From the NCBI RefSeq assembly GCF_004570845.1, contig NZ_SPQZ01000002.1, forward strand, positions 124,001-188,000: a DNA stretch of 64,000 nt. The letters run 5' to 3'. Below the pieces are notes generated by a model, which was given only the letters and a program-made list of their open reading frames with translations, was not told the DNA's origin and ran no database searches. A program made the position numbers and the translations under genes. Below are positions 1 through 8,278 of the stretch, in pieces; positions within the stretch are counted from its first letter, which is position 1; each line of letters opens with the position of its first letter. Source of the DNA: Orlajensenia leifsoniae (GTDB lineage: Bacteria; Actinomycetota; Actinomycetes; Actinomycetales; Microbacteriaceae).

Positions 1-25
1 TGGATGCGCTCGGGCGGTCGCTGCG

Positions 26-74
26 CCCGGCCCTCAGCGAGCGGGTGAGTTGAGTCCCGCTCGCTGAGGCCCGG
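26..74. terminator. Palindromic repeat, probable terminator of the aldo/keto reductase gene
   Basis: A perfect 14-bp inverted repeat (32-45 with 56-69, arm CCTCAGCGAGCGGG) encloses a 10-nt loop. After one mismatch, a further 4 bp (27-30 with 71-74) pair. It lies just downstream of the minus-strand gene ending at 103, so it could end its transcript, although there is no T-run. The whole segment from about 3 to 99 is an inverted copy of the element at 15741-15831, so it is also a dispersed repeat. Confidence 0.6.
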
Positions 75-102
75 ACGGCGTCCGTGGTCGAAGCGCTCAG
101 CC

Positions 103-1107
103 TCAGCTCGGCCGCGACTGCGGCGAGACCGTCTTCGCGGGGTCGCGCTCGGCCAGCGAACCGATGGCGTCGTCGATCGCCGACAGCACTGATGCATCGA
201 GCTTCACACCGGCAGCCTTCACGTTGTCGCTGACCTGCTCGGGCCGCGAGGCGCCGATGATGGCCGACGCGACATTGCGGTTCTGCAGCACCCACGCCAG
301 CGCAAGCTGCGCCATCGAGAGCCCCAGGCCGTCGGCGACGGGCTGCAGCTTCTGCACGCCCGTGAGCACCTCGTCGTTCAGGAAGCTCTTGATGGTGTTG
401 GCGCCACCCTTCTCGTCCGTCGCCCGGGAACCAGCGGGAAGCTCGGCTCCGGGCTTGTACTTGCCCGTGAGCACGCCCTGCGCCACCGGCGACCAGACGA
501 TCTGCGAGATGCCGAGCTCCTCGGAGGCCGGAACCACCTTGTCCTCGATGACGCGCCACAGCATCGAGTACTGCGGCTGGTTCGAGATGATCCTGAAGCC
601 GAGCTCCGACGCCAGCTTCTGTCCGGCGCGCAGCTGGTCGGCATCCCACTCCGAGACACCGATGTAGAGGGCCTTGCCCGAGCGCACGACGTCGGCGAAT
701 GCCTGCATGGTCTCCTCGAGCGGGGTCTCGTGGTCGTAGCGGTGGGCCTGGTAGAGGTCGACGTAGTCGGTCTTCAGGCGCGCCAGCGATCCGTCGATCG
801 ACTCGAGGATGTGCTTGCGCGAGAGCCCGGAGTCGTTCGGACCCTTGGGGCCCGTCGGCCAGTAGACCTTGGTGAAGATCTCGAGGGATGCGCGTCGCTC
901 GCCGGCGAGGGCGTCACCCAGGACGGTCTCGGCCGCGGTGTTCGCGTAGGCGTCAGCGGTGTCGAAGGTCGTGATGCCGGAGTCGAGCGCGGCCCGCACG
1001 CACTGGGCCGCGGTGTCGTTCTCCACCTGCGAGCCGTGGGTGAGCCAGTTGCCGTAGGTGATCTCCGAGATCTTGAGTCCGCTGTTTCCGAGGTATCTGA
1101 ATTCCAT
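103..1107 (-). CDS. Aldo/keto reductase
   Basis: A 334-residue NADPH-dependent reductase of the TIM-barrel AKR superfamily, of the type related to potassium-channel beta subunits. The catalytic tetrad is readable: Asp49 and Tyr54 in FDTADAY, Lys80 in IFTK, and His122 in QAHRYD. The length is normal for the family. The ATG at 1107 is preceded by GGAGAG at good spacing. It is transcribed divergently from the FAD oxidase at 1251. The substrate cannot be read from sequence; aldehydes or ketones are expected from the family. No signal peptide, so cytoplasmic. Confidence 0.9.
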   Translation of the reverse strand: MEFRYLGNSGLKISEITYGNWLTHGSQVENDTAAQCVRAALDSGITTFDTADAYANTAAETVLGDALAGERRASLEIFTKVYWPTGPKGPNDSGLSRKHILESIDGSLARLKTDYVDLYQAHRYDHETPLEETMQAFADVVRSGKALYIGVSEWDADQLRAGQKLASELGFRIISNQPQYSMLWRVIEDKVVPASEELGISQIVWSPVAQGVLTGKYKPGAELPAGSRATDEKGGANTIKSFLNDEVLTGVQKLQPVADGLGLSMAQLALAWVLQNRNVASAIIGASRPEQVSDNVKAAGVKLDASVLSAIDDAIGSLAERDPAKTVSPQSRPS

Positions 1108-1250
1108 CTCTCCACACTACGGCCGTGCAGCGCGCATGCGAGAGACGCCCAGTCCACGCACAGGCCCCGCCCCGCCACGACGACGAGGACGGGCGCGGAT
1201 GCCGCAGAATCGTTCATGACGCAGCAGCGCGCCAGCCAGGGAGAGTGATC

Positions 1251-2663
1251 GTGAGCACCATCGTCGAAGCAGACGTCGTCACCGCAGTGTCGGCCATTGT
1301 GCGGAGGGACCAGGTGCTGACGGATGCCGCCTCCCTCGCCGCGTACAGCCACGACGATGCGGAGTGGGCCGCGTACGACCGCCCGCTCGCCGTCGTGCTC
1401 GCCGAGAGCACGCACGACGTGGCCGCCGTCGTTGCCTGGTGTGCGACGAACGGCGTCGCCGTCGTCCCGCGCGGCTCGGGCACCGGACTCTCCGGTGGTG
1501 CGAACGCCGTCGCCGACTCGATCGTGCTCTCCCTCGAGCGCATGACCGCTGTGCTCGAGATCGATGCCGACGAGCGCTACGTCGTCGCGCAGGCCGGTGT
1601 GATCAACGACAGGTTGCGCGCATCCGTCGCCGAGAAGGGTCTCTGGTATCCGCCCGACCCCGCGAGCTCGGCCATCTCCACCATCGGCGGCAATGCGGCG
1701 ACCAACGCCGGCGGCATCTGCTGCGTGAAGTACGGCGTGACCCGCGACTACGTGCTCGGCATGACCGTCGTGCTGGCCGACGGAGCCGTCGTGCAGCTGG
1801 GACGCCGCACGGCCAAGGGCGTCGCCGGCTACGACCTCACAGCACTCATGGTCGGCTCGGAGGGCACCCTCGGCATCATCACCGAACTCACGCTCAAGCT
1901 GCTGCCCCTGGCCGGCCGGGAGGAGCGCGCCGTGGTCGGGTACTTCCCGTCGCTGCACGCGGCGGGAGTCGCCGTCGCCGCGATCGCCCACGCCGGCATC
2001 ATCCCGGCGGCGCTCGAGCTCATCGACCGCACCTGCCTGCGCGCCGTCGACGACTGGCAGCAGTGGAGCCTCCCGCGCGACGTCGACACGTTGCTTCTCG
2101 CGAAGATCGACGACGCCGGTGCCTCGGGCGACGCGCTCGCGGATCGGGTCGCCGAGGCCATGACCACCGCCGGGGGAGTGAACGTGGAGCGGGCCAGCGA
2201 GCAGGCCGAGGTCGATCGCCTCTTCCTCGCGCGCAGACTCGCGTACCCGGCGCTGGAGCGGCTCGGGCCCGTGCTCACCGAAGACGTCTGCGTTCCCCGG
2301 GGAGCCGTGCCCGAGATGCTGGCGCGCATCCAGGCGATCGCGGAGGCCAACGAGGTCGTCATCGCGAACATCGCCCACGCCGGCGACGGCAACCTGCACC
2401 CCCTGATCATCGCGCCGGAGGGCGACGACGCCGCCAAGGCACGGGCCAAGGTGGCGTTCGACGCCATCATCGCCGAGTGCCTGGCGCTCGGCGGGACTGT
2501 CACGGGTGAGCACGGGGTCGGCCTGCTGAAGCTGCCCGGGCTGGCGGATGAACTGGGTGAGAGGGTGATCGAGCTGCACCGTTCGATCAAGCTCGCGCTC
2601 GACCCGCTGAACACGCTGAATCCGGGGAAGGCGTTCCCGGCCGCGGAGCCCGCCGCTGGTTGA
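1251..2663 (+). CDS. FAD-linked oxidase, glycolate/D-lactate dehydrogenase type
   Basis: A 470-residue flavoprotein of the GlcD / D-lactate dehydrogenase family. The PCMH-type FAD-binding domain is in the N-terminal half, with the phosphate-binding motif PRGSGTGLSGGAN near residues 75-87. A C-terminal FAD-oxidase cap ends in GEHGVG...NPGK, typical of the family. The reading frame opens at 1125, but the start is placed at GTG 1251 because AGGGAG lies 6-8 nt upstream and the family similarity begins there. It probably oxidises a 2-hydroxy acid and passes electrons to quinone or another carrier; the exact substrate is unknown. No partner GlcE or GlcF subunit is adjacent. Confidence 0.88.
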   Translation: MSTIVEADVVTAVSAIVRRDQVLTDAASLAAYSHDDAEWAAYDRPLAVVLAESTHDVAAVVAWCATNGVAVVPRGSGTGLSGGANAVADSIVLSLERMTAVLEIDADERYVVAQAGVINDRLRASVAEKGLWYPPDPASSAISTIGGNAATNAGGICCVKYGVTRDYVLGMTVVLADGAVVQLGRRTAKGVAGYDLTALMVGSEGTLGIITELTLKLLPLAGREERAVVGYFPSLHAAGVAVAAIAHAGIIPAALELIDRTCLRAVDDWQQWSLPRDVDTLLLAKIDDAGASGDALADRVAEAMTTAGGVNVERASEQAEVDRLFLARRLAYPALERLGPVLTEDVCVPRGAVPEMLARIQAIAEANEVVIANIAHAGDGNLHPLIIAPEGDDAAKARAKVAFDAIIAECLALGGTVTGEHGVGLLKLPGLADELGERVIELHRSIKLALDPLNTLNPGKAFPAAEPAAG

Positions 2664-2777
2664 GTAGGCCGCGAGCGCAGCGAGCAGCCGTATCGAAACC
2701 ACGCCCGCTCGGGCGCGACGTCTGGTGGATCTCGATACATGTCCGACTTCGTCGGGCACTACTCGATCAGCCGGGCC
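2657..2777. repeat. Imperfect inverted intergenic repeat between convergent genes
   Basis: Between two convergent genes lies an imperfect inverted repeat. A left arm with GGTTGAGTAG and CGTATCGAAACCACG faces a right arm with GTGGATCTCGATACATG and CTACTCGATCAG. The right end (2771-2788) contains CCGGGCCTCAGCGAGCGG, a half copy of the repeat seen at 26-74 and 15741-15831, and it runs into the stop codon of the next gene. It may act as a bidirectional terminator. No open reading frame of note is present. Confidence 0.55.
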
Positions 2778-3599
2778 TCAGCGAGCGGTCGTCGCCAGGA
2801 ACCCCAGCAGCGCCTCGTTGAACTTCGCCGGCTGCTCGATGTTCGCCGCGTGGCCGTCCTTCTCGATGATCACGGATGCCGCCAAGGGGTTCAGTGCGGC
2901 CGCCGCCGGTGCATGCTCGCTCGGCCAGAACTCGCTCTCGCGCCCGGCTACGAAAAGCACCGGCACGTCGACCGCGGCCACAGCCTCACGCCAGTCCTGT
3001 CGTGCGTGGTCATCGAGCAGTGCCAGCTCGCCGGCGCTGAACGACACCTTGAGCCCGCTGCGACGCACGTCCATGGCACGCACGAGGCGTCCGATGCGCA
3101 CGACCCCCTTGGATCGAGCGGTGGCGCGGCCCGTGTCGGGAACCCCCGTGGCGAACATCGACTCGATCGTCGCCGTGTCGTAGTCGTAGAAGCCGTAGGG
3201 CCAGTCGTCGGTGTTCAGCATCGTCGGCGTCTGGTCGACGATGACGATGGCGCCCACCCGATCCGTGCCGAACTGCGACGTGAGCGACCAGATGGCGTTG
3301 CCGCCCATCGAGCCTCCGACGAGGACGGCGTCGTGAAGGTCGAGACTCTCGAGCAGCTCGCGCACATCGGCTCCGTGGCGCTGCATGGTGTGACCGGCAT
3401 CCGGAGTCTCAGACTCGCCGTGGCCTCGCCGATCGAACGCGATCACCCTGTAGCCGGCTTTCGCGAGGGCCTTGCGCTGGTAGACCCAGCTCGTGGCCGC
3501 CGCCTTGAAGCCGGCGATCAGCACCACAGGCCGGCCATCGGGCGAGCCGGATTCCGTGTAGTGCAGCCTGACGTCATCCGTGGTCGTGATGGTCGGCAC
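2778..3599 (-). CDS. Alpha/beta hydrolase
   Basis: A 273-residue alpha/beta-fold hydrolase. The nucleophile elbow GGSMGGN (Ser at about residue 98), the oxyanion segment VLIAGFKAAATSW, and FDRRGHGES after strand beta-4 are visible. A C-terminal KDGHAANIEQP supplies the catalytic His. The GTG at 3599 (PTITTTDDVRLHYTESG follows) is chosen because family similarity starts there and AGGAAG lies upstream at 9 nt; the open frame itself extends to 3971. The substrate is unknown; esterase, epoxide hydrolase-like and haloperoxidase-like members share these motifs. The last codons lie in a dispersed palindromic repeat. Confidence 0.82.
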   Translation of the reverse strand: MPTITTTDDVRLHYTESGSPDGRPVVLIAGFKAAATSWVYQRKALAKAGYRVIAFDRRGHGESETPDAGHTMQRHGADVRELLESLDLHDAVLVGGSMGGNAIWSLTSQFGTDRVGAIVIVDQTPTMLNTDDWPYGFYDYDTATIESMFATGVPDTGRATARSKGVVRIGRLVRAMDVRRSGLKVSFSAGELALLDDHARQDWREAVAAVDVPVLFVAGRESEFWPSEHAPAAAALNPLAASVIIEKDGHAANIEQPAKFNEALLGFLATTAR

Positions 3600-3814
3600 C
3601 GATGCCTGCTTCCTCGAGTCGAACGAACTTTCGCCTGGCGCGGCGTCCGCCACGCACGCAGACAACCGTAAGACAGATGCGTACGCATTCACAGTGTCGT
3701 GCAGCTGAGCGGCATGACCTAATCCCCGCATGTCGCACCGATGCGCTCGCGGCCGCGCGCGCCTAAACTGCCGCTCGGGCCGACCCTGCGCGGCCGGTGG
3801 AGGGGAGGGCGGCG

Positions 3815-4894
3815 GTGACCCTGTTCTCGTCCGATCCCCGGGAGCCGTACACCTCTCCGTACACCTCGCCGTACGGCAGCCCGTTCGAGGCCGAACCGCC
3901 GCGTCGCCCGAGGCGCGGTCGTCGCATCGTGGTCTGGCTGCTGGTCGCGCTCGCCGCCGTCGCCGCGGCATGGGCCTTCATGAATCCCGTTCGGCTCACC
4001 GATCAGATCGTGGTGTGGACGCATCAGCCGCAGGCCGCCGCGGTTCAGTTCGCCCAGCGTGCGGGAATGACCGACGAGGCGCGCTTCACCTTCTACGCCA
4101 GCGTTCCGGCGATCGAGGACCGTGCCGCGTTCAATTCGTCGTGCAACCAGCAGCTGGAACAGGGAGTGACCCTCGGATGCTACGTGCCGGTGGGTCGTGC
4201 GATCCACCTGTTCGACATCACCGATGAGCGGCTCGACGGCATGCAGGTCGTCACCGCCGCCCACGAGATGCTGCACGCCGTGTGGGCGCGCATGAGCTTC
4301 GGAGAGCAGAGCGAGATCTCGTCGCTCCTGGAGGAGGAGGCAGCACGACTCGCCGACGATCCGGCGTTCATCGACAAGCTGGCGCTCTACGCGGGAATTG
4401 ACGACGCGGGACGCGCCACCGAGCTGCACTCCATCCTCGGAACCGAGTTCACCGGGCTGTCTCCGGCCCTCGAGAAGCACTACGCGCGGTACTTCGATGA
4501 TCGGGATGAGCTGGTGGCACTGCACGTCACCAGCGAGGCCGTCTTCTCGGCGCTGCAGACCCAGTCCGAGGCCCTCGTCGCCGAGCTCGACACCCTGCGG
4601 GGCGACATCGAGGTCGATTCGCAGGACTACACCGAGGAGTCCGATCGGCTGAGCGCGGACATCGACGAGTTCAACGCCCGCTGGGACGCCCCGGATGCCG
4701 GAACCCAGGAGCAGTTCGATGTCGAGCGCGCGGTGCTGCTCGATCGACAGGCGACGCTCGACGCGCTCTACGATTCCATCACGACTCGTCGCGCCGAGTT
4801 CGATGAGAAGGCGGAGAAGCTGGAGCAGATGAACGTGCAGGTCGACGCGTTGAACGCCGCCATCGACTCGCGGATACCGCCCGTCGGCGAGTGA
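3815..4894 (+). CDS. Membrane-anchored protein with HExxH motif and coiled-coil tail
   Basis: A 359-residue protein not recognised as a named family. Residues 1-35 are a cytoplasmic, Pro/Arg-rich tail with a tandem YTSP repeat. One transmembrane segment (VVWLLVALAAVAAAWAFM) follows, then an extracytoplasmic domain with two cysteines and the zinc-metallopeptidase signature HEMLH near residue 150. The C-terminal third is charged and heptad-like, consistent with a coiled coil. GTG 3815 is chosen because GGAGGGGAGG ends 6 nt upstream. A peptidase role is inferred from HExxH alone; the third zinc ligand is not certain. Confidence 0.75.
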   Translation: MTLFSSDPREPYTSPYTSPYGSPFEAEPPRRPRRGRRIVVWLLVALAAVAAAWAFMNPVRLTDQIVVWTHQPQAAAVQFAQRAGMTDEARFTFYASVPAIEDRAAFNSSCNQQLEQGVTLGCYVPVGRAIHLFDITDERLDGMQVVTAAHEMLHAVWARMSFGEQSEISSLLEEEAARLADDPAFIDKLALYAGIDDAGRATELHSILGTEFTGLSPALEKHYARYFDDRDELVALHVTSEAVFSALQTQSEALVAELDTLRGDIEVDSQDYTEESDRLSADIDEFNARWDAPDAGTQEQFDVERAVLLDRQATLDALYDSITTRRAEFDEKAEKLEQMNVQVDALNAAIDSRIPPVGE

Positions 4895-4924
4895 CGAGGG
4901 GCGGCATCCGGCAGCAGAGGGCCG

Positions 4925-5947
4925 TCAGGCGGCCGAGCCCACCCGAACGACCATCTTGCCGGTGTTCTCGCCGCGCATGAGCCCGAAGAAGGCCTCGACG
5001 GCGTTGTCGATGCCCTCGACGACGGTCTCGTCGAACACGATCTTCCCGTCGCGGAACCAGCCCGTCATCTCCTCGGTGAAGGCGCGGTAGTGCTGGAAGT
5101 GGTTGCCGACGGTGAACCCCTGCAGCGTGAGGCCGCGGGTGACGATGTTCGACATGTTCGAGGGCCCGGCGACGCGCTCGGTGGCGTTGTAGTCCTGGAT
5201 GGCGCCGCAGAGTGCCGCGCGGCCGCCGTCGTTGAAGGAGCTGAGGGCGGCCTCGAGGTGGTCGCCGCCCACGTTGTCGAAGTACACGTCGATGCCGTCG
5301 GGCGCGGCGGCCTTCAGCTGCTTCCGCACGGGGGCGTCCTTGTAGTTGAACGCCGCGTCATAGCCGTACTTCTCCGTGAGCAGGGCGACCTTCGCGGGCG
5401 TTCCGGCCGAGCCGATCACGCGCGAGGCGCCCTTCAGTCGCGCGATCTGTCCTGCGGCCGTTCCGACGGCGCCGGCCGCGCCCGAGATGAAGACGATCTC
5501 GCCCTCCTTCATCTTCGCGATCTCGAGCAGTCCGAGGTAGGCGGTGAATCCGGTCAGGCCCAGCATTCCGAGGTAGGTGGACAGGGGAACGCCCGGGAGT
5601 TCGGGAACGACCCTGTAGCCGGATGCCGCACCCTGGCTGACATCGCGCCAGCCCTCCTGGTGCAGCACGACGTCGCCGACGGAGTGAGCGTCGGAGGTCG
5701 ACTCGACGACCCGTCCGATGGCGCCGCCGGTCATGGTCTCGCCCAGGGCGTAGGGCGGGGTGTAGCTGCGGACGTCGTTCATGCGGCCGCGCATGTACGG
5801 GTCGACCGAGATGAACTCGTTCGCGACCCGCACCTCGCCGGGAGCCAGCTCGGGCAGCTCGACGGTGACACTGCGGAAGTCGTCGTGGGTCGGCCAGCCG
5901 ACGGGCCGGGCGACGAGCTGGATCTGCGTGCTGGTGTTCGTTGTCAT
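4925..5947 (-). CDS. NADP-dependent oxidoreductase, CurA/leukotriene B4 dehydrogenase type
   Basis: A 340-residue zinc-free medium-chain dehydrogenase. The N-terminal GroES-like part contains YMRGRMND, typical of the YncB/CurA/prostaglandin reductase group. The Rossmann part contains ISGAAGAVGTAAGQIARLKGA, a glycine-rich NADPH loop, followed by FDNVGGDHLEAAL. Such enzymes reduce the double bond of enones and some quinones. The ATG at 5947 has GGAGG about 9 nt upstream. It is 14 nt downstream of the co-directional marR gene and is probably co-transcribed and self-regulated with it, giving a possible reactive-electrophile response. Confidence 0.88.
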   Translation of the reverse strand: MTTNTSTQIQLVARPVGWPTHDDFRSVTVELPELAPGEVRVANEFISVDPYMRGRMNDVRSYTPPYALGETMTGGAIGRVVESTSDAHSVGDVVLHQEGWRDVSQGAASGYRVVPELPGVPLSTYLGMLGLTGFTAYLGLLEIAKMKEGEIVFISGAAGAVGTAAGQIARLKGASRVIGSAGTPAKVALLTEKYGYDAAFNYKDAPVRKQLKAAAPDGIDVYFDNVGGDHLEAALSSFNDGGRAALCGAIQDYNATERVAGPSNMSNIVTRGLTLQGFTVGNHFQHYRAFTEEMTGWFRDGKIVFDETVVEGIDNAVEAFFGLMRGENTGKMVVRVGSAA

Positions 5948-5961
5948 GGTCCCATCCTCCG

Positions 5962-6456
5962 TCAGTCGAGGGCGGCGATCCACTTCGTGAGAATGTGTTC
6001 AGCGTCGGCGACCTCGTCGGCGGAGAGCGCCGCGAGGAGCCTGTGCTCGTTCGCGATGTGGGCGGTGAAGGCGGCGTCGATCAGCTCTCGCCCGTGAGGG
6101 GTGAGGGCGATGACGCGCCCGCGTCCGTCGGCCTCGCTGCCTCGGCGGCTCACCAGCCCGCGGGTCTCCAGACGATCGACGCGCTTGGTCATCGCGCCCG
6201 ACGTGACCATCGTCGATCCCGCGAGCTCCGTCGGCGTGAGCTCGAACGGGGCTCCGGTGCGCCGAAGGGTCGCCAGCACGTCGAACTCTCCCTCGCCGAG
6301 GTCGAACTCCCGGTAGCCCGCGGTGAGTTCCGTGGTGAGGCGATTCGCGAGCCTGTGCAGCCGGGCGATGACGGCCTGCGGGCTCACGTCGAGATCGGGG
6401 CGTTCCCGCGCCCAGGCCGTCATGACGTGGGCGACGTGGTCATCGGGGTTCGACAT
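5962..6456 (-). CDS. MarR family transcriptional regulator
   Basis: A 164-residue winged-helix regulator with N- and C-terminal dimerisation helices. The recognition region reads LTPTELAGSTMVTSGAMTKRVDRLETRGLVSRR, followed by a wing with an Asp-Arg pair (EADGRGR). It is divergent from an EamA exporter and upstream of an oxidoreductase. Two near-identical palindromes lie in the 39-bp gap. On the minus strand a perfect-looking -10, TATACT, lies 6 nt before the ATG, so its transcript may be leaderless. Probably represses both itself and the exporter until a small ligand binds. Confidence 0.88.
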   Translation of the reverse strand: MSNPDDHVAHVMTAWARERPDLDVSPQAVIARLHRLANRLTTELTAGYREFDLGEGEFDVLATLRRTGAPFELTPTELAGSTMVTSGAMTKRVDRLETRGLVSRRGSEADGRGRVIALTPHGRELIDAAFTAHIANEHRLLAALSADEVADAEHILTKWIAALD

Positions 6457-6462
6457 TCCTCG

Positions 6463-6501
6463 AGTATATCTTCCAGGGAAGGTAATATGGTTTCCATGGA
6501 A
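6463..6501. promoter_or_regulatory. Divergent marR / eamA promoters with two operator palindromes
   Basis: Two related palindromes sit in the divergent gap: CTTCC-AG-GGAAG (6470-6481) and TTCCATGGAA (6492-6501), sharing TTCCANGGAA. The first overlaps the region upstream of the marR -10 (TATACT, minus strand, 6463-6468). The second overlaps the start codon of the exporter, whose -10 TAATAT (6483-6488) lies 7 nt before ATG 6496. Both promoters would be blocked by a bound MarR dimer. The assignment to MarR is inferred from position and symmetry. Confidence 0.7.
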
Positions 6502-7416
6502 GCTACATGGCGATGGAGTCTCGTGACGGCCGTGGCCCCGATCGTCTGGGGCACCACCTACTTCGTCACCCGCACGTTCCTCCCACCCGACGTTCCGCTG
6601 TGGGGTGCTGTGATCCGGGCCGTGCCGGCAGGTCTCCTGCTGCTCGCGCTCAGCCGCCACCGCCCGCGCGGCGCGTGGTGGTGGAGGTCGGTCGTGCTCG
6701 GAACGCTGAACATGGGGGCCTTCTTCGCTCTCGTGTACGTCGCCGCGCAACTGCTCCCGACCAGCATCGCGGCGACGGTGATGGCGCTCGCGCCGCTGGT
6801 GATGATGCTGCTCGCCCGGGTGCTGATCTCGGAACGACTCCGGATGCTGCCCCTCCTCGGCGGCGTGATCGGTGTCCTCGGCGTCGGCCTGATGCTGTTC
6901 AGCACCGGAGCCGGCGTGAACCTGCTCGGCGTTGCGGCATCCGTCGCCGCCATGACGATGTCGTCGCTCGGGTTCATCCTCGCCAAACGCTGGAGCACAG
7001 ACGTCGACGTGCTGGCGCTGACGTCGTGGCAGCTGCTCGCCGGCGGGGGAGTCCTGCTGCTGCTCGCCTTCGCCGTCGAGGGGCCGCCGCCGGCGCTGGA
7101 CGGCACCGAGATCGTGGCTTTCGCATACATCGGGGTGATCGGGACGGCGCTGGCGTTCGTGGCGTGGTTCACGGGCCTGCGTCATCTGGATGCCGGCACC
7201 GTGGGGCTCATCGGCCTGCTCAATCCTGTCACCGGCGTGCTCGTCGGCACGATCGTCGCGCACGAGGTGCTCGAGGGCCGCCAGGTCGCCGGTATCGTTC
7301 TGGTGCTCGTGGGGGTGCTGCTCGGACAGCCGATCATGCGCCGGTTCGCGCGGCGCCGGCCATCCGTTCCCGCGAAAGCACCCCATGTGCCCGGCGGGCG
7401 GGCGGCGGACGCGTAA
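6496..7416 (+). CDS. EamA/RhaT family drug/metabolite exporter
   Basis: A 306-residue inner-membrane protein with ten hydrophobic segments arranged as two EamA repeats of five; the second repeat begins near residue 140. Typical family patterns include the opening WGTTYFVT and the mid-repeat SERLRMLPLLGGVIGVLGV. ATG 6496 is preferred over ATG 6487 because a TAATAT -10 ends 7 nt upstream, giving a leaderless start; with 6487 the -10 would overlap the initiation codon. It is divergent from marR, whose operators cover its promoter. It probably exports a small metabolite or toxic compound; the substrate is unknown. Confidence 0.87.
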   Translation: MEATWRWSLVTAVAPIVWGTTYFVTRTFLPPDVPLWGAVIRAVPAGLLLLALSRHRPRGAWWWRSVVLGTLNMGAFFALVYVAAQLLPTSIAATVMALAPLVMMLLARVLISERLRMLPLLGGVIGVLGVGLMLFSTGAGVNLLGVAASVAAMTMSSLGFILAKRWSTDVDVLALTSWQLLAGGGVLLLLAFAVEGPPPALDGTEIVAFAYIGVIGTALAFVAWFTGLRHLDAGTVGLIGLLNPVTGVLVGTIVAHEVLEGRQVAGIVLVLVGVLLGQPIMRRFARRRPSVPAKAPHVPGGRAADA

Positions 7417-7463
7417 GGTTGCCGCACGGGGCCGTCCAGGCTTCCCGATCAAAGGGCGTCACA

Positions 7464-7604
7464 GTGTCAGACAAGTCACCGAAGAAATCGTCCAGCAAGA
7501 CCGCCGCGAGCAAGACTCTCAAGGAGAAGCGCGCCGACAAGAAGGCCAAGGTCGAAGGCCGTTCCGGGAGCGACGCCGTCAGTGGCGCCACCCACAAGAA
7601 GTAG
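7464..7604 (+). CDS. Small lysine-rich basic protein
   Basis: A 46-residue open frame starting at GTG (SDKSPKKSSSKTAASKTLKEKR follows in sense) and ending in HKK. It is very rich in Lys, Ser and Ala with no hydrophobic segment, so it is soluble and possibly nucleic-acid or polyanion binding. AAAGGG lies 7 nt upstream of the GTG. It sits in the gap between the exporter and the MOSC gene, and the composition differs from random frames here, which are Arg/Pro-rich. I believe similar short proteins occur in related actinobacteria, but I cannot verify this. Function unknown. Confidence 0.6.
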   Translation: MSDKSPKKSSSKTAASKTLKEKRADKKAKVEGRSGSDAVSGATHKK

Positions 7605-7710
7605 GCGCATCGGCCCGGTCGTCCAGGCGCCCGGGCCGCCGAGCTCCCCACGCCGGGAGCTGCAGCTCGCGCTGCGCGATCGGTGGTGGAGCTCCTCTTA
7701 GGATTGCCTC

Positions 7711-8262
7711 ATGCCAGAACTCCTCGCCGCCTGCGTCGTCCGCGACCTCCGCCCCGACCGCGGCAACGGGGTCACGGCCATCGACAAGGTGGCGGTCAGG
7801 TCGCGCGCGAAGATCGGGCCGTACGGACTGCGCTCCGACGTGCAGGTCGACCGCAAGCACCACGGCGGCTTCGACAAGGCGATCTACGCCTATGCCCAGG
7901 AGGACGCGGAGTACTGGGAGAACGAGCTCGGCCGCGAGCTTCCCGCCGGCTGGTTCGGCGAGAACCTGCGGGTGTCGGGCATCGACGTGAATGCCGCGCG
8001 CATCGGCGAGCAGTGGCGCATCGGTACGGATGAGGCATCCGTCGTGCTCGAGGTCACCATGCCCCGCACGCCCTGCGGAACCTTCGCGCGCTGGGTGGGT
8101 GGCGAGCACGAACGTGGCTGGGTCAAGCGCTTCGGCGCTGCCGGCCGGCTGGGAGCCTACCTGCGCGTCGTGAAGCGCGGGTCGGTGGGAGCCGGAGACC
8201 CGATCGAGGTCGTGCACAGCCCCGACACGGAGCTCACCGTGCTGGGGATGTTCCGCGCCTGA
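7711..8262 (+). CDS. MOSC domain protein, YiiM-like
   Basis: A 183-residue protein matching the MOSC (molybdenum cofactor sulfurase C-terminal) fold of the YiiM type. The signature HHGGFDKAIYAY (50-61) is followed by W-FGENLRVSGID (81-92) and the conserved cysteine in PRTPCGTF (Cys122). Members bind molybdenum cofactor and reduce N-hydroxylated compounds such as 6-hydroxylaminopurine. No signal peptide. It stands alone, with the exporter and a small basic gene upstream. The family assignment is firm; the substrate is inferred from better known members. Confidence 0.88.
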   Translation: MPELLAACVVRDLRPDRGNGVTAIDKVAVRSRAKIGPYGLRSDVQVDRKHHGGFDKAIYAYAQEDAEYWENELGRELPAGWFGENLRVSGIDVNAARIGEQWRIGTDEASVVLEVTMPRTPCGTFARWVGGEHERGWVKRFGAAGRLGAYLRVVKRGSVGAGDPIEVVHSPDTELTVLGMFRA

Positions 8263-8278
8263 GGGCGACGCGTCGGCG

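Noticed and set aside
774-2759. 661-codon open frame on the minus strand opposite the FAD oxidase
   Set aside because: High GC makes long antisense frames without stops common. Its translation is Arg/Gly/Asp-rich with no domain, and the plus strand has a clear family match.
5962-7452. 496-codon minus-strand frame across marR and eamA
   Set aside because: Only the last 164 residues (marR) look like a protein; the upstream part is antisense to the EamA exporter.
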